NCBI GenBank assembly: GCA_028826165.1
Contig: JAPDFW010000090.1
Coordinates: 62,001 to 126,000 of the forward strand
Direction: 5' to 3'
DNA length: 64,000 bases
From: Anaeramoeba ignava
Lineage: Eukaryota > Metamonada > Anaeramoebidae
The notes beneath the pieces are model-generated. The model was not told where the DNA came from, did no database searches, and saw nothing but the letters and a program-made list of their open reading frames with translations. A program made the position numbers and the translations under genes. Shown in pieces: positions 35,695 to 47,074 of this stretch (position 1 is its first letter; each line of letters starts with the position of its first letter).

Positions 35695-36157
35695 AGAAAA
35701 AAAAAAGGGAAAATCGGAAAAAAAAAACAAATTATAATTTTAATTATAATTTTAATATGTTCAAAAAAAATAATAAAAAAATAATCACAAAAATACCCCA
35801 AAACAAGACATTTTAAATTTAATTTTAATTTAATTTTAATTTAAAAAAAAAACGTTTTTAATACGTAATTAAAAAAAAACAAACAAAAACAAAAATAAGC
35901 AAAACTTTGCTTTTTTTTATTTCTTTATTATTTAATTACAAATCATGAGTTGTATTATTTATTGTTTATTATTTTTTTTTAATAAAAGAAATTGATTTTT
36001 TGTTTAATTTATTTTGTGGATAAATTTAAAAGAAAAAAAAAAACATTTTTCATTTTACATTTTTCTTTTTTTTCTTATTATTTTCATTCTTGTTAATTCT
36101 TTTTTAAATTTAAATTTTTCTTTTAAATTCCCATTTTGCTTTTTTTTTTATTTTTGG
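35695..36157. other. Intergenic stretch, no gene seen
   Basis: A- and T-runs, including TTAATTTTAATTT repeats and a TTTTTCATTTTACATTTTTC block near 36046-36066, about 95 nt upstream of the next start codon. No coding signal. Confidence 0.6.
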
Positions 36158-36899
36158 ATGAGTATTTTTATTGAACAACAATTTCTTTTAAACCTTTTTG
36201 AACCAGATTGTACTTTTCATTCTGAACCAACTTTCCCATCCAATCATTATTCAGATTTTTGTAATTCAATCCAAGAAGCTGATCAACAACTTACACTTTT
36301 TATTAAAAACACAAACAAAAATAAAAAAGACTTTGATCGTTTAATTTTTTTGAATGGAATAAAACAAACTGAAGCAAAAATGTACTCGAATTCGATTAAA
36401 AGGTAATTCGATTTAATAATTTTTATTATTTTTTATTAATTTTTATTAATTTTTATTAATTTTGAACGATCCAAAAATTTCTTTTATTTTTTTTTTATTT
36501 ATTGATCTTTTTTTTCTTTTTTTTTTTTTTGCTTTCATTTTCTTTTTAGACCTCAAATGGATGAAGTTATTGAAGAAATGTTAAAAAAAAATAAAAAGAA
36601 AAGAAGAAAATTTGCTGAAAATGGAGAAATTTTTAATGATTTAAAAGAAGAAAGGTAATTAAAATTAAAATAATTAAAATTAAAATTAAAATTAAAATTA
36701 AAATTAAAATTAAAATTTTTAATTCTTTTTTTCTTTTAGAAATCATTTAATCCGTTTTAGAAAAATGTATATTCTTCTTGGTTTTTTGGAAAAAATTGCA
36801 ATTGGAAGAAGTCATGAAATTGAAGACCTTTCTGTTCAAAAAATTGTTTCTTTAATTGAAAAATATAAAAAATTGAATACAATCGGCACTCATATTTGA
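36158..36899 (+). CDS. Small helical protein, function unknown
   Basis: Three exons (36158-36402, 36550-36654, 36740-36899) give 169 aa with perfect phase. All three donors and acceptors are canonical (AG|GTAATT, TTTTAG|A), so the gene model is well supported though the family is not recognised. The start MSIFIEQQFLLNLF is chosen over an upstream ATG that would add a T-run-encoded hydrophobic leader. The product is mostly helical and charged: a CNSIQEADQQLTLFIKN segment, a lysine-rich centre (KKNKKKRRKFAENGE) and a C-terminal RKMYILLGFLEKIAIGRSHE helix. The size and pattern resemble small subunits of coiled-coil assemblies, but no specific call is justified. Confidence 0.65.
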
Positions 36900-37209
36900 A
36901 TTTAAATTTAAATTTAAATTTAAGAAAAAAACCTTTTCGAATCTTCAATAATCAATAATGCTTTACTTTACTTTACTTTACTTTACTTTTTTAATTTAGT
37001 TTTTAATTGAAAAAAAAAAACAAAAAGATTTATCTTTGTTATTTTTAGATAGATCTTTTTGTTTTAATTTTTTTGTTTTAATTTTGTTTTAATTTTTTTG
37101 TTTTAATTTTTTTGTTTTAATTTGTTCCATTGAATTTTGTTGTTTTAATTGTTTGAAATTTTTGGAAAATAAAAAATTGAAAGAATAAAAAAATTTTTTT
37201 TTGGAATTT
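36900..37209. other. Intergenic stretch with simple repeats and a weak dyad
   Basis: Holds TTTAAA repeats, six ACTTT pentamers (36961-36988) and an imperfect dyad (AAAAAGATTTATCT at 37022-37035 against AGATAGATCTTTTT at 37047-37060) in T-rich sequence. The dyad could be a transcript-end hairpin; this is unproven. Confidence 0.4.
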
Positions 37210-38900
37210 GTTTTTTTCCAAATAAATAATAATAAATTAATTAATATTTAAATTATAAATTATTTATTTAATTAATTTTAAATATTATTTTAAATTAATA
37301 TATTATTGATTATTATTGAATATTTTTAATATTTTATTTATTAAATATTTTAATTAAATAAATAATAATAAATTAATTAATATTTAATTAATATTTAAAT
37401 TATAAATTATTTATTTAATTAATTTTAAATATAATTTTAAATTAATATATTATTGATTATTATTAAATATTTTTAATATTTTATTTATTAAATATTTTAA
37501 TTAAATAAATAATAATAAATTAATTAATATTTAATTAATATTTAAATTATAAATTATTTATTTAGTTAATTTTAAATATAATTTTAAATTAATATATTAT
37601 TGATTATTATTAAATATTTTTGATATTTTATTTATTAAATATTTTAATCAAATAAATAGTAAGAAATAAATTAATATTTAATTAATATTTAAATTATAAA
37701 TTATTTATTTAATTAATTTTAAATATTATTTTAAATTAATATATTATTGCTTATTATTTAATATTTAGATATTTTATTTATTAAATATTTTAATTAAATA
37801 AATAATAAGAAATAAATTAATATTTAATTAATATTTAAATTATAAATTATTTATTTAATTAATTTTAAATATAATTTTAAATTAATATATTATTGATTAT
37901 TATTTAATATATTAGATATTTTATTTATTAAATATTTTAATCAAATAAATAATAAGAAATAAATTAATATTTAATTAATATTTAAATTATAAATTATTTA
38001 TTTAGTTAATTTTAAATATAATTTTAAATTAATATATTATTGATTATTATTAAATATTTTTGATATTTTATTTATTAAATATTTTAATTAAATAAATAAT
38101 AAGAAATAAATTAATATTTAATTAATATTTAAATTATAAATTATTTATTTGGTTAATTTTAAATATTATTTTAAATTAATATATAATTGATTATTATTTA
38201 ATATTTAGATATTTTATTTATTAAATATTTTAATTAAATAAATAATAAGAAATTAATTAATATTTAATTAATATTTAAATTATAAATTATTTATTTGGTT
38301 AATTTTAAATATAATTTTAAATTAATATATTATTAATTATTATTAAATATTTTTGATATTTTATTTATTAAATATTTGGTTAATTTTAAATATAATTTTA
38401 AATTAATATATTATTAATTATTATTAAATATTTTTGATATTTTATTTATTAAATATTTTAATTAAATAAATAATAAGAAATAAATTAATATTTAATTAAT
38501 ATTTAAATTATAAATTATTTATTTAATTAATTTTAAATATTATTTTAAATTAATATATTATTGATTATTATTGAATATTTTAGATATTTTATTTATTAAA
38601 TATTTTAATCAAATAAATAATAAGAAATAAATTAATAATTAATTAATATTTAAATTATAAATTAATTATTTAGTTAATTTTAAATATTATTTTAAATTAA
38701 TATATTATTGATTATTATTGAATATTTTTGATATTTTATTTATTAAATATTTTAATCAAATAAATAATAAGAAATTAATTAATATTTAATTAATATTTAA
38801 ATTATAAATTATTTATTTAATTAATTTTAAATATAATTTTAAATTAATATATTATTGATTATTATTTAATATTTTTAATATTTTATTTATTAAATATTTT
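37210..38900 (+). repeat. Satellite C array, upstream of H3 copy 1
   Basis: About eleven tandem units of roughly 147 bp built of ATTTTATTTATTAAATATTTTAAT and TTAATATATTATTGATTATTA segments. Individual units differ by small indels. One partial duplication lies near 38360-38420. The array ends at the histone-like gene's conserved upstream dyad. Confidence 0.9.
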
Positions 38901-38910
38901 AATCAAATAA

Positions 38911-38987
38911 AATCAAAACACTATTATCCAATAAATTAAGAGATTTAAAAATAATAAAAATCAAAAATTATTGGATAATATTTGATT
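38911..38987 (+). promoter_or_regulatory. CCAAT-containing dyad upstream of H3 copy 1
   Basis: ATTATCCAATAA (38923-38934) and its exact inverse TTATTGGATAAT (38968-38979) are separated by 33 bp, with outer AATCAAA/TTTGATT arms. An identical arrangement lies upstream of the second H3 copy. CCAAT boxes are known histone promoter elements, so a regulatory role is plausible. A TTTCATTTTTTCATTTT motif follows at 39019-39037. Confidence 0.5.
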
Positions 38988-39086
38988 AAAAAAAATATAA
39001 AAGGAAAAATAAATTTTTATTTCATTTTTTCATTTTATTTTATTTTCAAATTTATTTTTTATTAATTAATTAAATTTTTAAAAAAA

Positions 39087-39659
39087 ATGGCAAGAACAAA
39101 ATCAACTGGAAAAAAATCAACAAGTGGAAAAAGACCACATAGAGGATCAAAAGGTCAAAAAGGTCAAAAAACTGCACAAAAAGGACAAAAAGCAAGAAAA
39201 GGACAAAAAGCACAAAAAGGTCAAAAAGGTCAAAAAACTGGACAAAAAGCACAAAAAGGACAAAAAACAGCACAAAAAGCAAGAAAAGGACAAAAAGGAC
39301 AAAAAGGTCATAAAACAGCACAAAAAGGACAAAAAGGAAAGAAAAGTTCAGTTGCAGCAAAAAGACAAAGAAGAGTTAAACCAGGAACAGTTGCAACAAG
39401 AGAAATTAAAAAATATCAAAAATCAACTGAATTATTATTAAGAAAATTACCATTTCAAAGATTAGTTAGAGATATTGCACATGAACATAAATCAGATTTA
39501 AGATTTCAAAGTGCAGCTATTGCAGCTTTACAAGAAGCAACTGAAGCATTTATTGTTGAAGTTTTAGAAGATACAAATTTATGTGCACTTCATGCTAAAA
39601 GAGTTACAATTATGAAAAATGATCTTGATTTAGTTAAAAAAATTCGTTCAAATCTTTAA
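39087..39659 (+). CDS. Histone H3 variant with expanded Gly-Gln-Lys tail, copy 1
   Basis: 190 aa, single exon. Residues 1-15 ([15 protein letters not shown]) align with the canonical H3 start, keeping K4, K9, S10 and K14 positions. The canonical segment 15-40 is replaced by about 75 residues of GQK, AQK, ARK and TAQK repeats. From R93 the protein is a normal H3 core: [58 protein letters not shown] and [13 protein letters not shown]. Loop 1 has the canonical length, so the core is H3-like rather than clearly CenH3. The tail is extremely basic, giving linker-histone-like character. Preceded by satellite C and a CCAAT dyad. The 3' flank is shared with copy 2 for about 100 bp. The next gene is convergent. 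Confidence 0.92.
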   Translation: MARTKSTGKKSTSGKRPHRGSKGQKGQKTAQKGQKARKGQKAQKGQKGQKTGQKAQKGQKTAQKARKGQKGQKGHKTAQKGQKGKKSSVAAKRQRRVKPGTVATREIKKYQKSTELLLRKLPFQRLVRDIAHEHKSDLRFQSAAIAALQEATEAFIVEVLEDTNLCALHAKRVTIMKNDLDLVKKIRSNL

Positions 39660-39751
39660 ATTTAAATTTAAATTTAAATTTAATTTTATTTTTTCTTTTT
39701 TAATTTGAAATAAAAATTCAAAATTTAAAATTGTTTTTGTTTTATTATTTT

Positions 39752-41127
39752 TTAATCTTTTAAAAGATCATTCAAAAGATCAATTTCTCGATTTAATTTT
39801 TCATCATTAATAATTGAAATTTCAGTTTTCAAATATTCCAAAAATTTTTGACCTTTTTCTTTATCATTAACTTTATGAAATTTCTTAACTAAATCAACCA
39901 AACGAATTAATAAAATAGCTTTTCTAATACTTTTATCTTCAAAAAATTCATTTTGATTTTGATTCAATTCAGGAAAAATAACATTATTAACTTCTTTAAA
40001 ATCATTTCCATATTTATCCTTATAAGTAACAACAATATTCAAAGGAATTCCATCAGCAACAGATTTATCCATTTTAAGCAATAAAACAGCACCTTGAGCC
40101 TCACCATTCTCATTTACATCACTTGGCATTGCTGTTGAAATCTCAGCAACTGTTGTATCCTTCTTTGTTTCTGAATCAGGTGATCCATAAATTGATTGAA
40201 TTTTTGCTCCTTCAACTTTAACTTCAATATCAAAACAAATAGGTGTCATAATATAATCAAATTCGGTATCCATTCTTCTTTTGAATTCTGAAGATGAATT
40301 AACTGAATAATAAATAGCTCCTTTTGTTTTTGTGATGATATCAATTAATTCTGTATTAAAATCAACTCCAATCCCAATAAAAGTTGTGTAAATCTTTTTT
40401 TCAGCTGATTTTTTTGTAAGTGAAAATAATCCATCACTTCTTGTTTCTCCAGTTGTTGGATGAGCATCTGTTAAATAAAGGATTCTGTTTTCATATTCTT
40501 TCATTTCATCTCCTTTGAATTTCTTCAAGTGATTTTCAATCATTCTTGATCCTTCAATAAATCCTTCTTCAAGATTAGTTCCTCCTCTTGTGTCTAATTT
40601 ATTCATTGCTTTTTTGAATTTTTCCGTATCAATTTCTCCAAATTTTTGGAAAGGAATCAAAACTTCAGCATCATCATCAAAAATAACAATTCCCAAATAA
40701 TCATCTTCTTTTAAATGTTCAGTTAATCCAATTATAGTTCTTTTTGCAACTTCTAATTTACTTGAAATGTTTTCATTTGTTTTCCATTCACCAGTAAAAG
40801 ACATACTCATTGAACCTGAAATATCCAAAACAATCACACAATTAATTAAAGGTCTTCCAAATTTCTTTATTCCTTCTCCATCATATTTGGATTTCATCAT
40901 AAGTGATAAATAATATTCTTTTTCTTTTGTTTCTAAATTTTCTGTTATTGCACAAAAGGGTTGAACTGCCATTAATTTCTCTTCTTCTAGTTTTCCTACA
41001 TTGAAATAATATTCTGAAAATAATCCATGATAAGTAATTGAATTTTCAACTACTGTTTGTTTTTTTGAACATTTATTCTGAAATTTGTTATATCTTGAGC
41101 TCCTCCAAATGAATTTTCATCCATCAT
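39752..41127 (-). CDS. von Willebrand A-domain protein with VIT-like N-terminus (one frame break)
   Basis: 406 residues read from MAVQPF (40972). An upstream block starting MMDENSFGGAQDITNF (41127) continues into it if one base is restored in a run of seven T at 41060-41066; VVENSITYHGLFSEYYFNV then joins in frame. The vWA domain begins PLINCVIVLDISGSMSM with an intact MIDAS motif (DISGS), followed by the conserved GGTNLEEGF and LTDAHPTTGE segments. A beta-rich domain and a C-terminal helical part follow. Eukaryotic VIT-vWA proteins of this kind are intracellular scaffolds or inter-alpha-inhibitor-like proteins; function here is unknown. Convergent with H3 copy 1 and divergent from the BTB-ARM gene (161 bp between starts). 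Confidence 0.82.
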
Positions 41128-41288
41128 TACAATTTTTTTTTTATTTAATCCAAATGAGAAAAATGAAAAAAATGTGATTGATCCAAATTTTCTTTTTTTT
41201 TTCTTAAAGTGAGAACTAAAAGAAAAAAAATTGAAAACAAAAATTTCATTTTTTCTTCTCTTTTCCATTTATTTCTATTTTTCATATA
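41128..41288. promoter_or_regulatory. Divergent promoter region, vWA and BTB-ARM genes
   Basis: 161 bp between two start codons. On the minus strand ATTTTTTTCATTTTTCTCATTTG lies about 40-60 nt before the vWA start. On the plus strand AAATTTCATTTTTTC and TATTTTTCATATA lie 5-45 nt before the ATG at 41289. Bidirectional use is inferred. Confidence 0.4.
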
Positions 41289-43709
41289 ATGAAACCTCTT
41301 ATTAAAAAAAACAATAACAACAACAATTTCCAAAACTTATATCAGTTCAATTCAGAAGAAATGGACGATTTTTTATTAAAATCTGCTTCACATGATCTTT
41401 TCACAATTTATTCAACTCAGAAAAAATTTTCAGATTTTACAATTTATTGTGGCAAAGAAAAAACACCAATTAATTGCCATAAAATTATTTTGAATTCAAG
41501 ATCCTATTTTTTTCATGCATTAACAAGTCAAGAAGAAATCAATGATATTCATTTTCTTGATTTTGAGTATAACGTTGTTGAACCAATAATCAAGTATCTT
41601 TATAAAGGCAAAATTGAAATTAAAGAAGAGAATTTAGAAAAATCTTTTGAATTTGCTGATAAAATTCGCTTGGCAAAATTGAAAGTTAAAATTGAAAAAG
41701 AAATTGAGAAAAGGATCGATCAAACAAATATGATTTTTGTGTTTTATCGAGCAAAAGAAATTAAATCAGCTCATCTTTCTTCAGTTTGTCAGGAAATGAT
41801 TTTGAAAAATATTTCAAGTCTTCTCCAACAAAATCAAATTGCTGCTCTCAACCAGAACGCATTTTTAAATCTTCTTGAATTATTAATTTCGAATTTACAA
41901 TGGAAGAAATCAGAAGTAATTAGAGATGTTATAATTCAATGGGTAAAGAACAACCAACTCAAAAATCAAGAATTTTTTACAAATGAAATACAAATGAATG
42001 ATGATAAATTTAAAACCAAAAAAATGGTGTTTGATATACTAATTAAACTTCAGCAAATGCAAGCAATTGAAGAAAGTCAAATTCAACAACTCACAAAACA
42101 TCGAATTTTTCCTCTTGAAATTTTTACTGATTTGATCAATCTGAAAATGGTTCAATTCAATCAATTTTTTCAGGCAATGGAAAGGGAGTATCAAGAAAAG
42201 AAACAAAGAGAGATTGAGTATAACCAAAATATCAACATTTTGGAAGAAAATTACTCAGAACAGCAAATTATTCAACAAGATTATCAAAATTATCAAAACT
42301 CTGAAAATCAACAAATTATTCAACAAGATTATCAAAACTATCAAAACTCTGAAAATCAACAAATTATTCAACAAGATTATCAAAATTATCAAAACTCTGA
42401 AAATCAACAAATACAAGAAATTATCCCAAAAGAAGAAAATGTAGCTCAAAATCTACTTGCAAATTTCAGAAACAAGAAACTTCAAAATATTCAAGGTTAT
42501 CCAAAAAAAAAATATAAATATAAATATATATATATATATTATATACTTTCGGTTCGAAAAATTAAATCTTATTTTATCCCAAATTTATTTTGTTCTTATT
42601 TTCAATAGATCAAGATATGAACCCACACGAGATTGTTGGAATTCAAACTACAATTGATTTGATGAATATTTTTCCTTCTAATCCAGATATTCAAGAACAT
42701 GCATGCTTCATTTTGCATTATTTTTCATTTGAAAATGATGGTAAGATAATTGAGTAATTGATTGAAAAAACAAAATTCAAAAAATAAAAAATAAAAAGAA
42801 AAACAGAATGAAATTAGAAAATTCAAGGGAATTGAATCGATTATTCAAGCAATGATTCATTTTCCAAACAACTTACAAATTCAATCAAATTCTTGTTTGG
42901 TTTTAAGATCTCTTTCTGAAAATGAGAGTAATTAAATTAAATTAAATTAAATTCAAAAAATTCAAAAATTCAAAAAAAAAAAACAAAAGAAAATCAATTG
43001 GAAATTAGGAAATTGAGAGGAATTGAATTTATTCTAAAAGCAATGAACAATTTCCCAACTAATCCTTTTATTCAAATTCAAGGATGTGGAGCTTTACAAA
43101 ATATTTCTGTTAATCGACGTAAAAAACAAACAAAAAAACAAAATTAAATTGAAAATCCAAATTTTGAATTTAAATAGAAAACAAAATTGAAATTCGAAAT
43201 CAAAATGGAATTGAGACAATTATTAATGCAATGAGATATTTTCCAAATAATGAAGATGTTCAAATCCAAGGTTGTTGGAGTTTAGCGAATTTATCCTTAA
43301 ACAAAAGTATGAATAATTTCCATCAAAAACAAAATTAAATTGAAAATCCAAATTTTGAATTAAATAGAAAACAAAATTGAAATTCGAAATCAAAATGGAA
43401 TTGAAACAATTATTAATGCAATGAGATATTTTCCAAATAATGAAGATGTTCAAGAAAATGGATGTTGGAGTTTAAAAAATCTTGTTTTAAATGAAGGTAA
43501 TAAGCAAAATTTAAATATAATCAAATGAATTGAAAATCAAAAAAATCCAATTTAATTTTCCTTAATTTTTTAAATTAGAAAATAGAAAATTAATCCAGAA
43601 ATTGGATATTAAAGTATTGATTCAAACAGCAATGAGAAAGTTTTCAAGCAATGATTATATCCAGAAAAAAGCTAAAACTCTTCTTTTGGAATTACAGAAT
43701 GAAAATTAA
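41289..43709 (+). CDS. BTB-BACK protein with ARM repeats, one repeat per exon
   Basis: Seven exons: 41289-42495, 42609-42740, 42799-42927, 42990-43118, 43178-43306, 43368-43496 and 43579-43709. They total 661 aa with every junction in phase 1. Exon 1 has a BTB domain (FSDFTIYCGKEKTPINCHKI), a BACK-like helical region and three copies of a Gln/Asn-rich 18-mer (QQDYQNYQNSEN). Exons 2-7 each encode one armadillo repeat of 43-44 residues, e.g. IRNQNGIETIINAMRYFPNN. Exons 3-6 are all exactly 129 bp. BTB-ARM proteins act as Cullin-3 adaptors or transcription partners in plants and animals. An alternative start is the ATG at 41361 (MDDFLLK), immediately before the conserved part. Confidence 0.88.
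43129..43508 (+). repeat. Tandem duplication of an ARM exon with its intron
   Basis: 43129-43318 and 43319-43508 are about 190-bp direct repeats covering the intron tail (AAAATCCAAATTTTGAATT) and a 129-bp exon. The encoded repeats differ only near the end (VQIQGCWSLANLSLN against VQENGCWSLKNLVLN). Confidence 0.88.
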
Positions 43710-43799
43710 AGAGAAATGAATGGGAAAAAAATAATATTTTTTTTGATTAATTTTAACAAAAAAAATCAAAAGAGAAATCTTTAATAAAATTAAGAATAA

Positions 43800-46245
43800 A
43801 ATCCATTTTTATTTTAAATATTATTTTAAATTAATATATTATTAATTATTTTAGATATTTTATTTATTAAATATTTTAATTAAATAAATAATAAGAAATA
43901 AATTAATATTTAATTAATATTTAAATTATAAATTATTTATTTTATTAATTTTAAATATTATTTTAAATTAATATATTATTTATTATTATTGAATATTTTA
44001 GATATTTTATTTATTAAATATTTTAATCAAATAAATAATAAGAAATTAATTAATAATTAATTAATATTTAAATTATAAATTATTTATTTGGTTAATTTTA
44101 AATATTATTTTAAATTAATATATAATTGATTATTATTGAATATTTTTGATATTTTATTTATTAAATATTTTAATCAAATAAATAATAAGAAATAAATTAA
44201 TATTTAATTAATATTTAAATTATAAATTATTTATTTTATTAATTTTAAATATTATTTTAAATTAATATATTATTGATTATTATTAAATATTTTAGATATT
44301 TTATTTATTAAATATTTTAATTAAATAAATAATAAGAAATAAATTAATATTTAATTAATATTTAAATTATAAATTATTTATTTAATTAATTTTAAATATA
44401 TTATTTTAAATTAATATATTATTAATTATTATTGAATATTTTAGATATTTTATTTATTAAATATTTTAATTAAATAAATAATAAGAAATAAATTAATATT
44501 AAATTAATATTTAAATTATAAATTATTTATTTGGTTAATTTTAAATATTATTTTAAATTAATATATTATTAATTATTATTGAATATTTTAGATATTTTAT
44601 TTATTAAATATTTTAATTAAATAAATAATAATAAATAAATTAATATTTAATTAATATTTAAATTATAAATTATTTATTTGGTTAATTTTAAATAATATTT
44701 TAAATTAATATATTATTGATTATTATTAAATATTTTTGATATTTTATTTATTAAATATTTTAATTAAATAAATAATAATAAATTAATTAATATTTAATTA
44801 ATATTTAAATTATAAATTATTTATTTAATTAATTTTAAATATTATTTTAAATTAATATATTATTGATTATTATTAAATATTTTAGATATTTTATTTATTA
44901 AATATTTTAATTAAATAAATAATAAGGAATTAATTAATATTTAATTAATATTTAAATTATAAATTATTTATTTAATTAATTTTAAATATTATTTTAAATT
45001 AATATATTATTGATTATTATTGAATATTTTAGATATTTTATTTATTAAATATTTTAATTAAATAAATAATAAGAAATTAATTAATATTTAATTAATATTT
45101 AAATTATAAATTATTTATTTAATTAATTTTAAATATTATTTTAAATTAATATATTATTGATTATTATTGAATATTTTAGATATTTTATTTATTAAATATT
45201 TTAATTAAATAAATAATAAGAAATTAATTAATATTTAATTAATATTTAAATTATAAATTATTTATTTAATTAATTTTAAATATTATTTTAAATTAATATA
45301 TTATTAATTATTATTGAATATTTTTGATATTTTATTTATTAAATATTTTAATTAAATAAATAATAAGAAATAAATTAATATTTAATTAATATTTAAATTA
45401 TAAATTATTTATTTAATTAATTTTAAATATTATTTTAAATTAATATATAATTAATTATTATTGAATATTTTAGATATTTTATTTATTAAATATTTTAATT
45501 AAATAAATAATAAGAAATAAATTAATATTTAATTAATATTTAAATTATAAATTATTTATTTAATTAATTTTAAATTAATTTTAAATTAATATATTATTGA
45601 TTATTATTAAATATTTTTGATATTTTATTTATTAAATATTTTAATTAAATAAATAATAATAAATTAATTAATATTTAATTAATATTTAAATTATAAATTA
45701 TTTATTTAGTTAATTTTAAATATTATTTTAAATTAATATATTATTGATTATTATTTAAATATTTTTAGATATTTTATTTATTAAATATTTTAATCAAATA
45801 AATAATAAGGAATTAATTAATATTTAATTAATATTTAAATTATAAATTATTTATTTAATTAATTTTAAATATTATTTTAAATTAATATATTATTGATTAT
45901 TATTAAATATTTTTGATATTTTATTTATTAAATATTTTAATTAAATAAATAATAAGAAATAAATTAATATTTAATTAATATTTAAATTATAAATTATTTA
46001 TTTAATTAATTTTAAATATTATTTTAAATTAATATATTATTGATTATTATTTAATATTTTAGATATTTTATTTATTAAATATTTTAATTAAATAAATAAT
46101 AAGAAATAAATTAATATTTAATTAATATTTAAATTATAAATTATTTATTTAGTTAATTTTAAATATTATTTTAAATTAATATATTATTAATTATTATTGA
46201 ATATTTTTGATATTTTATTTATTAAATATTTTAATTAAATAAAAT
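43800..46245 (+). repeat. Satellite C array, upstream of H3 copy 2
   Basis: About sixteen units of the same roughly 147-bp satellite as 37210-38900 and in the same orientation, ending at the same junction with the H3 upstream region. No coding potential. The BTB-ARM gene ends about 90 bp before it. Confidence 0.9.
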
Positions 46246-46318
46246 CAAAACACTATTATCCAATAAATTAAGAGATTTAAAAATAATAAAAATCAAAAAT
46301 TATTGGATAATATTTGAT
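46240..46318 (+). promoter_or_regulatory. CCAAT-containing dyad upstream of H3 copy 2
   Basis: ATTATCCAATAA (46255-46266) and TTATTGGATAAT (46300-46311), with the same 33-bp spacing and same intervening sequence as copy 1. TTTCATTTTTTCATTTTT follows at 46355-46374. Confidence 0.5.
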
Positions 46319-46424
46319 TAAAAAAAAATATAAAAAGGAAAAAATAAATTTTTTATTTCATTTTTTCATTTTTTATTTTATTTTCAAATTTATTTTTTAT
46401 TAATTAATTAATTTTTAAAAAAAA

Positions 46425-46997
46425 ATGGCAAGAACAAAATCAACTGGAAAAAAATCAACAAGTGGAAAAAGACCACATAGAGGATCAAAAGGTCAAAAAG
46501 GTCAAAAAACAGCACAAAAAGGACAAAAAGCAAGAAAAGGACAAAAAGCACAAAAAGGTCAAAAAGGTCAAAAAACTGGACAAAAAGCACAAAAAGGACA
46601 AAAAACAGCACAAAAAGCAAGAAAAGGACAAAAAGGACAAAAAGGTCATAAAACAGCACAAAAAGGACAAAAAGGAAAGAAAAGTTCAGTTGCAGCAAAA
46701 AGACAAAGAAGAGTTAAACCAGGAACAGTTGCAACAAGAGAAATTAAAAAATATCAAAAATCAACTGAATTATTATTAAGAAAATTACCATTTCAAAGAT
46801 TAGTAAGAGATATTGCACATGAACATAAATCAGATTTAAGATTTCAAAGTGCAGCTATTGCAGCTTTACAAGAAGCAACTGAAGCATTTATTGTTGAAGT
46901 TTTAGAAGATACTAATTTATGTGCACTTCATGCTAAAAGAGTTACAATTATGAAAAATGATCTTGATTTAGTTAAAAAAATTCGTTCAAATCTTTAA
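46425..46997 (+). CDS. Histone H3 variant with expanded Gly-Gln-Lys tail, copy 2
   Basis: Encodes the same 190-residue protein as copy 1. I find only three nucleotide differences in the coding region, all silent: ACT/ACA in a tail codon, GTT/GTA before RDIA, and ACA/ACT in EDTN. The upstream dyad and about 100 bp downstream are also shared, so the duplicated unit is satellite end, promoter, gene and 3' flank. The low divergence points to a recent duplication or gene conversion. Convergent with the U-box gene. Confidence 0.92.
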   Translation: MARTKSTGKKSTSGKRPHRGSKGQKGQKTAQKGQKARKGQKAQKGQKGQKTGQKAQKGQKTAQKARKGQKGQKGHKTAQKGQKGKKSSVAAKRQRRVKPGTVATREIKKYQKSTELLLRKLPFQRLVRDIAHEHKSDLRFQSAAIAALQEATEAFIVEVLEDTNLCALHAKRVTIMKNDLDLVKKIRSNL

Positions 46998-47074
46998 ATT
47001 TAATTTTTTTTAATTTTATTTTTCTTTTTTAATTTGAAATAAAAATTCAAAATTTAAAATTGTTTTATTATTTT

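Noticed and set aside
37022-37060. Bacterial-type terminator hairpin
   Set aside because: The dyad is imperfect and AT-only in a eukaryotic context, so it is noted only as a weak feature.
39147-39441. Alternative-frame basic ORFs inside the H3 genes
   Set aside because: They overlap the repetitive GQK codons in another frame and lack any domain or start context.
39087-39659. Calling the H3 variant a centromeric CenH3
   Set aside because: Loop 1 has canonical length, and the alpha-2 and C-terminal parts are close to ordinary H3. The satellite neighbourhood alone is not enough.
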